From Bacillota bacterium (lineage in GTDB: Bacteria; Bacillota; Clostridia; Christensenellales; Aristaeellaceae): a stretch of DNA of 64,000 bases. The first letter of the stretch is position 1. The number at the start of each line of letters is the position of its first letter. The translations under genes and the position numbers were made by a program. The stretch is from assembly GCA_023398575.1 (NCBI GenBank), contig JAEWSC010000026.1, positions 1-64,000 of the forward strand, in the 5' to 3' direction. The notes under the pieces are model-generated. The model had not been told where the DNA came from and made no database searches. It was given only the letters and a program-made list of their open reading frames with translations. This document shows positions 60,611 through 64,000 of the stretch, piece after piece.

Positions 60611-62158
60611 TCAGGCAGCGGTGGTGGATGACTTTTGTGTACTCGGCTTTTTCCCGAACACCATTGCGGTATGATCGTCAGAAAAGCCCCATTTCTTTGT
60701 GAGCAGGCTTACCAGCGGAACAAGGATCAGACTTACCCCCATTGCGCATGCGCCGCTGACGGGCGCCAGCGCGAAATTGCCAGTAACAAGCGGGGGAATA
60801 AGGGAGGTCAGCGTGCCAAGGATCACCCCGGCGTATACGCCGGCCTTTGTGACGCCCTTCCACAAAAGGCCATACAGGAAGGGTGCCAGGAATGCGCCGG
60901 CAATGGTGCCCCAGGATAGAGACATGAGGGATATGATGGGTGTGCCCTGCAATAGAAAGTTGATGGCAAGGGATAAGGCGATGAAGGCAACGCATAGTAT
61001 GCGCATAACCAATGTGGAGCGCTTGCCCTCCATTTTAGGGAAGAACGTGCCCAGCAAATCAATGGTGATAACTGAAGAAGAAGAAAGAACCAAAGCCGTC
61101 AGCGTGGAGACACTGGCAGAGAGCAGCAGCACCACCACAAGACCAAGCAGCACATCGGGAATGCCGACAATTGTTTGGTTGGTGAGCATGGTAGGCATGA
61201 TGGCATCTTTGGCGATAGCTCCTCCGTTGACAAGGGTGGCCAGGGATTGTCCTGCTTCATTGGTGATGTTGGAAAGCACGACCCTGCCAAAACTGCCCGC
61301 AAAATATGCACCGCCAGCGATGATGATGCAAAAGAGGGTGGAGATCACCGTGGCTCGGCGGACGGCGGAGGCTTCACGAATGGCAAAAAACTTATGGATC
61401 ATATGAGGCATGCCTAAAACGCCAAGCGACGTGAGCACAACATTAGAGATCAAAAACACTTCCTTACCCTTTGGGGGAATGAGGGTGTTGAAGCCAGGCC
61501 CGCCTATCGCTTCCGTGCCAAGCTGCGCAAGCCCGGCAGAGACACCGCCGGCGCCTTTGAGAATGTATGCAACCACAATGCCTATGCCACCCAGCATAAC
61601 AATGCCTTGAATAAAGTCAGTTACAGCGGTGGCCTTGTATCCACCCAGGAAAAGGTATACGGAAGACAAAAGCGCAATGCCAATCACGCAAAAGGTATAG
61701 TCAAAGCCCATGGACATCTGGAACATCCGGCCCAGCCCTTTGTATACGGATGCGGAATAGGGGAGCAGAAAGATGAAAATGATCAGTGACGCAAGTACCT
61801 TCAAGGTTCTTGACTGGTACCGCTTTTCAAAAAAGCTTGGCAGCGTTGCCACGTTCAAACGTTCTGCCATTTGCCTGGCAGGCTTAGCCAGCAGCGACCA
61901 AGCCAACAGTCCGCCTACCAGCGCGTTGCCAATGCCTGCCCAAATGGCGGAAAAGCCAACATCCCAGCCAACGGAACCTGCATAGCCAATGATGATGACC
62001 GCAGAAAAATAAGACGTGCCGTAGGACAAAGCGCTCATCCAAGGGCCGACATTTCTGCCCCCGAGCAGAAAATCGTTTAGGGATATGGATTTTCGGGCAG
62101 TGAACACAATGACAGACACCATCATCAGGGCATAGAGAACCAATACCGCAATTTTCAA
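60611..62158 (-). CDS. Sodium:solute symporter (SSS family)
   Basis: A 515-residue membrane transporter with about 13 hydrophobic helices. The start is taken as TTG 62158, six bases after AAGGTGGGG, giving MKIAVLVLYALMMVSVIVF; a GTG at 62209 would add 17 non-hydrophobic residues. SSS signatures: DFLLGGRNVGPWMSALSYGTSYFSAV, LNVATLPSFFEKRY, the helix with FLGGYKATAVTDFIQGIVM and the SASVSTLTALVLSSSSVI sodium-site region. The solute (amino acid, pantothenate or organic acid) cannot be assigned. It is monocistronic. Confidence 0.9.
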   Translation of the reverse strand: MKIAVLVLYALMMVSVIVFTARKSISLNDFLLGGRNVGPWMSALSYGTSYFSAVIIIGYAGSVGWDVGFSAIWAGIGNALVGGLLAWSLLAKPARQMAERLNVATLPSFFEKRYQSRTLKVLASLIIFIFLLPYSASVYKGLGRMFQMSMGFDYTFCVIGIALLSSVYLFLGGYKATAVTDFIQGIVMLGGIGIVVAYILKGAGGVSAGLAQLGTEAIGGPGFNTLIPPKGKEVFLISNVVLTSLGVLGMPHMIHKFFAIREASAVRRATVISTLFCIIIAGGAYFAGSFGRVVLSNITNEAGQSLATLVNGGAIAKDAIMPTMLTNQTIVGIPDVLLGLVVVLLLSASVSTLTALVLSSSSVITIDLLGTFFPKMEGKRSTLVMRILCVAFIALSLAINFLLQGTPIISLMSLSWGTIAGAFLAPFLYGLLWKGVTKAGVYAGVILGTLTSLIPPLVTGNFALAPVSGACAMGVSLILVPLVSLLTKKWGFSDDHTAMVFGKKPSTQKSSTTAA

Positions 62159-62220
62159 TTGAGGCCCCACCTTCCATACTGCTTGTTCCCATACAAACAC
62201 AGGGAACACCTTCGCGCTTC

Positions 62221-62248
62221 ATTATACAGGAAATCAATGAAAAGGCAA
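62221..62248 (-). promoter_or_regulatory. Sigma-A promoter of the symporter gene
   Basis: Minus strand TTGCCT (62248-62243), 16 bases, perfect TATAAT (62226-62221). Start near 62214, 55 bases before the TTG start. Confidence 0.7.
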
Positions 62249-62328
62249 GCATTTTTGCCGAAGGCATGATTTTTGCCCTTTGACCATAGGCTTAACCAGC
62301 ATGGTATGAAAATGGGGGAGGACAGCGC

Positions 62329-62616
62329 ATGAAGTGGCGGGAAAAGGCGGCGGATGTAAGTGGCATTCCCGAGGATGTGCTCATGGGCTGGCCCAGGCTG
62401 ATATGGTATGGCCGGCGGCGTCTGATCATCGAGCAACATCAGGGGATTGTGGCTTATGAGGAAGGTGTAATCAGGATCAAAACCTCCTGCGGTATCTTGA
62501 CAATCGATGGGCTGAAACTGCAAATCACCCATTATGGGCCGATGGATGCTGTGGTCACAGGACAGATAGCCAAGGTGTTTTATGACGGCGGCGCAAAGGA
62601 GGAGAATAAGCTGTGA
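62329..62616 (+). CDS. yqfC: Sporulation protein YqfC
   Basis: A 95-residue YabP/YqfC-family protein: GIPEDVLMGWPRLIWYGRRRLIIEQHQGIVAYEEGVIRIKTSCGILTIDG. In Bacillus it is a sigma-E-dependent protein of unknown molecular role. GGGGGAGGAC precedes the ATG. It overlaps yqfD, and the order yqfC-yqfD-phoH is conserved in spore formers. Confidence 0.9.
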   Translation: MKWREKAADVSGIPEDVLMGWPRLIWYGRRRLIIEQHQGIVAYEEGVIRIKTSCGILTIDGLKLQITHYGPMDAVVTGQIAKVFYDGGAKEENKL

Positions 62617-63788
62617 TGGAGGCTGCAAAGCAGCTTTTCCTGATTTCTTTCCGCATGGAAGGGCTCAGTCTGGAACGGCTGATGAATCTCGCCAGGGATG
62701 AAAATATAATATTGCAAAACCTTGCAAGGCATGGTGCAAAAGCCGTTGAGGGGGTTTGTGGGGAGGCGGATTTTGCTAAACTCAGCGCCCTTGCTGAATA
62801 CAGGGGTTGGAAGCTGACACAGCTTCGTCCCAAGCGCCTGTCCGCACTGATGGCCTGGCTGAAAAAGCGAATTGCTGCAGCTATAGGCTTTGTGCTGTGT
62901 ATCGCACTGGCCATAACAGCTATGCAGTTTATATGGAGCATTGATATTCTGGATGCAGGACAGTATGAAAGCGAAATCAGACTTTATATGAAAGAAAAGA
63001 GCATCCATCCGGGCTTAATGAAAAAAGATATATCTTTGGAACGAATGATCAGTGACCTGGAATGGCGCATGCCAAAAGTAGCTTGGGTGCAGGCGTATTA
63101 TAGGGGAGCCGCACTGGTCATCCGTTGTGTTCTGGGCGTACCCCCGCCAGGTGTGGAGACACAGGGCGGACCAGGTGATATTGTCGCAAAGCGGGATGGT
63201 ATTCTTGTAAAGTTACTTCCATTGGCAGGCACACCGCAGTGCAAGGAAGGCGATATTGTCAAAAAGGGGCAGGTGCTGATCGCGGGTTGGGAGAGGGGCG
63301 GCAGCGACGCAAAAATCCCAGTAAAGGCCAGAGGCATCGCTATGGCTCGGGGTTGGGTAGGCACGAAAGTGCAGGTTCCCCTTGATGCAGTCATAAGCGA
63401 GTCTACCGGCCGCAGTGTGACATCGCAAATAGTTGAAACGCCCTACTTTCAGGTGGGACAGATTGAGCAGCCGAATTTTTTGCAATCAGACAGGACGGTA
63501 GAAATCTGGCCGCTTGGCGGGGCATGGTGGCCGGTGACGCTGCGCCGTGAAACGTATGAAGAGGTGGCTGTGACGATAATGCCAAGAGAGGAGGCGAAGG
63601 TCAAGGCAGAAGCCGGGCTTGCAGCACTGCGCATGCTTGCGCAAAAGCTGGGGGCAGGACATGAACCAGTTGACAAATGGGTAGATTATTGTATGATAGA
63701 AGGAAGGATGCTGGAAGCCACTGCCATCGCGGAAATCCTGACGGACATTGCGCTTCCTAAGCCTTGGGAAGAAGGCGCGGCTATGTAG
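62613..63788 (+). CDS. yqfD: Sporulation protein YqfD
   Basis: A 391-residue YqfD-family protein starting at GTG 62613 (ATG 62616 is the next codon), with AAGGAGG upstream. The cytoplasmic N-terminus (about 1-85) is followed by one membrane helix (about 88-108) and an outside domain with SIHPGLMKKDISLERMISDLEWRMPKVAWVQAYYRGAALVI and a beta hairpin-rich section (AKRDGILVKLLPLAGTPQCKEGDIVKKGQVLIAG). Needed for sporulation in Bacillus relatives, mechanism unknown. Full length. Confidence 0.9.
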   Translation: MMEAAKQLFLISFRMEGLSLERLMNLARDENIILQNLARHGAKAVEGVCGEADFAKLSALAEYRGWKLTQLRPKRLSALMAWLKKRIAAAIGFVLCIALAITAMQFIWSIDILDAGQYESEIRLYMKEKSIHPGLMKKDISLERMISDLEWRMPKVAWVQAYYRGAALVIRCVLGVPPPGVETQGGPGDIVAKRDGILVKLLPLAGTPQCKEGDIVKKGQVLIAGWERGGSDAKIPVKARGIAMARGWVGTKVQVPLDAVISESTGRSVTSQIVETPYFQVGQIEQPNFLQSDRTVEIWPLGGAWWPVTLRRETYEEVAVTIMPREEAKVKAEAGLAALRMLAQKLGAGHEPVDKWVDYCMIEGRMLEATAIAEILTDIALPKPWEEGAAM

Positions 63789-63823
63789 CCGCACCCGTAT
63801 CCAAAAGAATGGAGGAACATTCT

Positions 63824-64000
63824 TTGCCCCAAAGCAGGCAAGTTTTGCTTTCGGTAGATTCCATGGACGACTATATGTCTCTCTTTGGCACCAACGACCA
63901 GAACATTGCGTTGATCGAATCAGAGATCGGCGTTACTGTTTCCATACGGGGCACCGAACTTAATATCATCGGTGATCCTGCTCAAACAGAGCTTGCTCAG
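63824..64000 (+). CDS. phoH: PhoH family protein (partial, N-terminus)
   Basis: TTG start at 63824 with GGAGGA seven bases upstream; 59 codons run open to the right edge. The translation contains MSLFGTNDQNIALIESEIG and VSIRGTELNIIGD, the KH-like N-terminal part of PhoH proteins (LFG-x-ND-x-N). The P-loop ATPase domain would lie outside the window. Position after yqfCD is the conserved one. Confidence 0.85.
   Translation, partial: MPQSRQVLLSVDSMDDYMSLFGTNDQNIALIESEIGVTVSIRGTELNIIGDPAQTELAQ

Noticed and set aside
1..64000. tRNA, rRNA, prophage, insertion sequence or defence island
   Set aside because: No such sequences were recognised; gene content is core motility, sporulation, replication/repair and transport.

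Overview
The window looks like chromosomal DNA of a motile, spore-forming member of the class Clostridia. Evidence: one long flagellar operon in Firmicutes order (FliY, FlgM/FlgN, FliW-CsrA), no FlgH/FlgI rings (monoderm basal body), and sporulation genes (spoIIP, a pdaB-like deacetylase, cotJ, yqfC-yqfD). Species cannot be named from the sequence. No rRNA, tRNA, CRISPR array, phage or insertion sequence was seen.

Layout. 1-2.4 kb: minus-strand operon of two TIM-barrel sugar epimerases around a Gfo/Idh/MocA dehydrogenase, cut by the left edge. 2.7-3.5 kb: a HAD-family hydrolase. 3.5-4.4 kb: a gene-free stretch with a terminator, a strong sigma-A promoter and a c-di-GMP-I riboswitch. 4.4-28.4 kb: 25 co-directional, tightly packed flagellar genes from flgB to csrA with no internal terminator seen. 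28.5-30.3 kb: two nearly identical flagellin genes behind a sigma-28 promoter. 30.7-32.1 kb: an HD-GYP protein and a CheY. 32.4-37.0 kb: minus-strand fliD-fliS-fliT-like-motA-motB. 37.3-43.6 kb: minus-strand SSB-like protein, PdaB-like deacetylase, and a type IIA topoisomerase pair (parC/parE type). 43.8-50.5 kb: DUF1614 protein, SpoIIP, YerC, PcrA, LigA. 50.5-58.3 kb: minus-strand CUT2 sugar ABC transporter followed by a YesN/YesM-type two-component system whose third gene is an ABC-ATPase homologue with both nucleotide sites destroyed. 58.7-60.4 kb: CotJC, a CotJA-CotJB fusion and a uracil-DNA-glycosylase-like protein. 60.6-62.2 kb: a sodium:solute symporter. 62.3 kb to the end: yqfC-yqfD-phoH, cut by the right edge.

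How it fits together. The main flagellar operon is probably gated at its leader by cyclic di-GMP, and an HD-GYP protein (family function: c-di-GMP hydrolysis) sits just after the flagellins. FliA, encoded in the operon, should drive the late promoters found before flagellin 1 and fliD, with FlgM as its inhibitor. CsrA and FliW lie directly upstream of two flagellin leaders that each carry a hairpin with GGA in its loop, the structure CsrA binds.

The most unusual locus is 50542-54679. A sensor kinase with almost no extracytoplasmic part overlaps the gene for a catalytically dead double-cassette ABC protein, next to a live sugar importer. I propose, as inference, that the dead ATPase connects the importer to the kinase.
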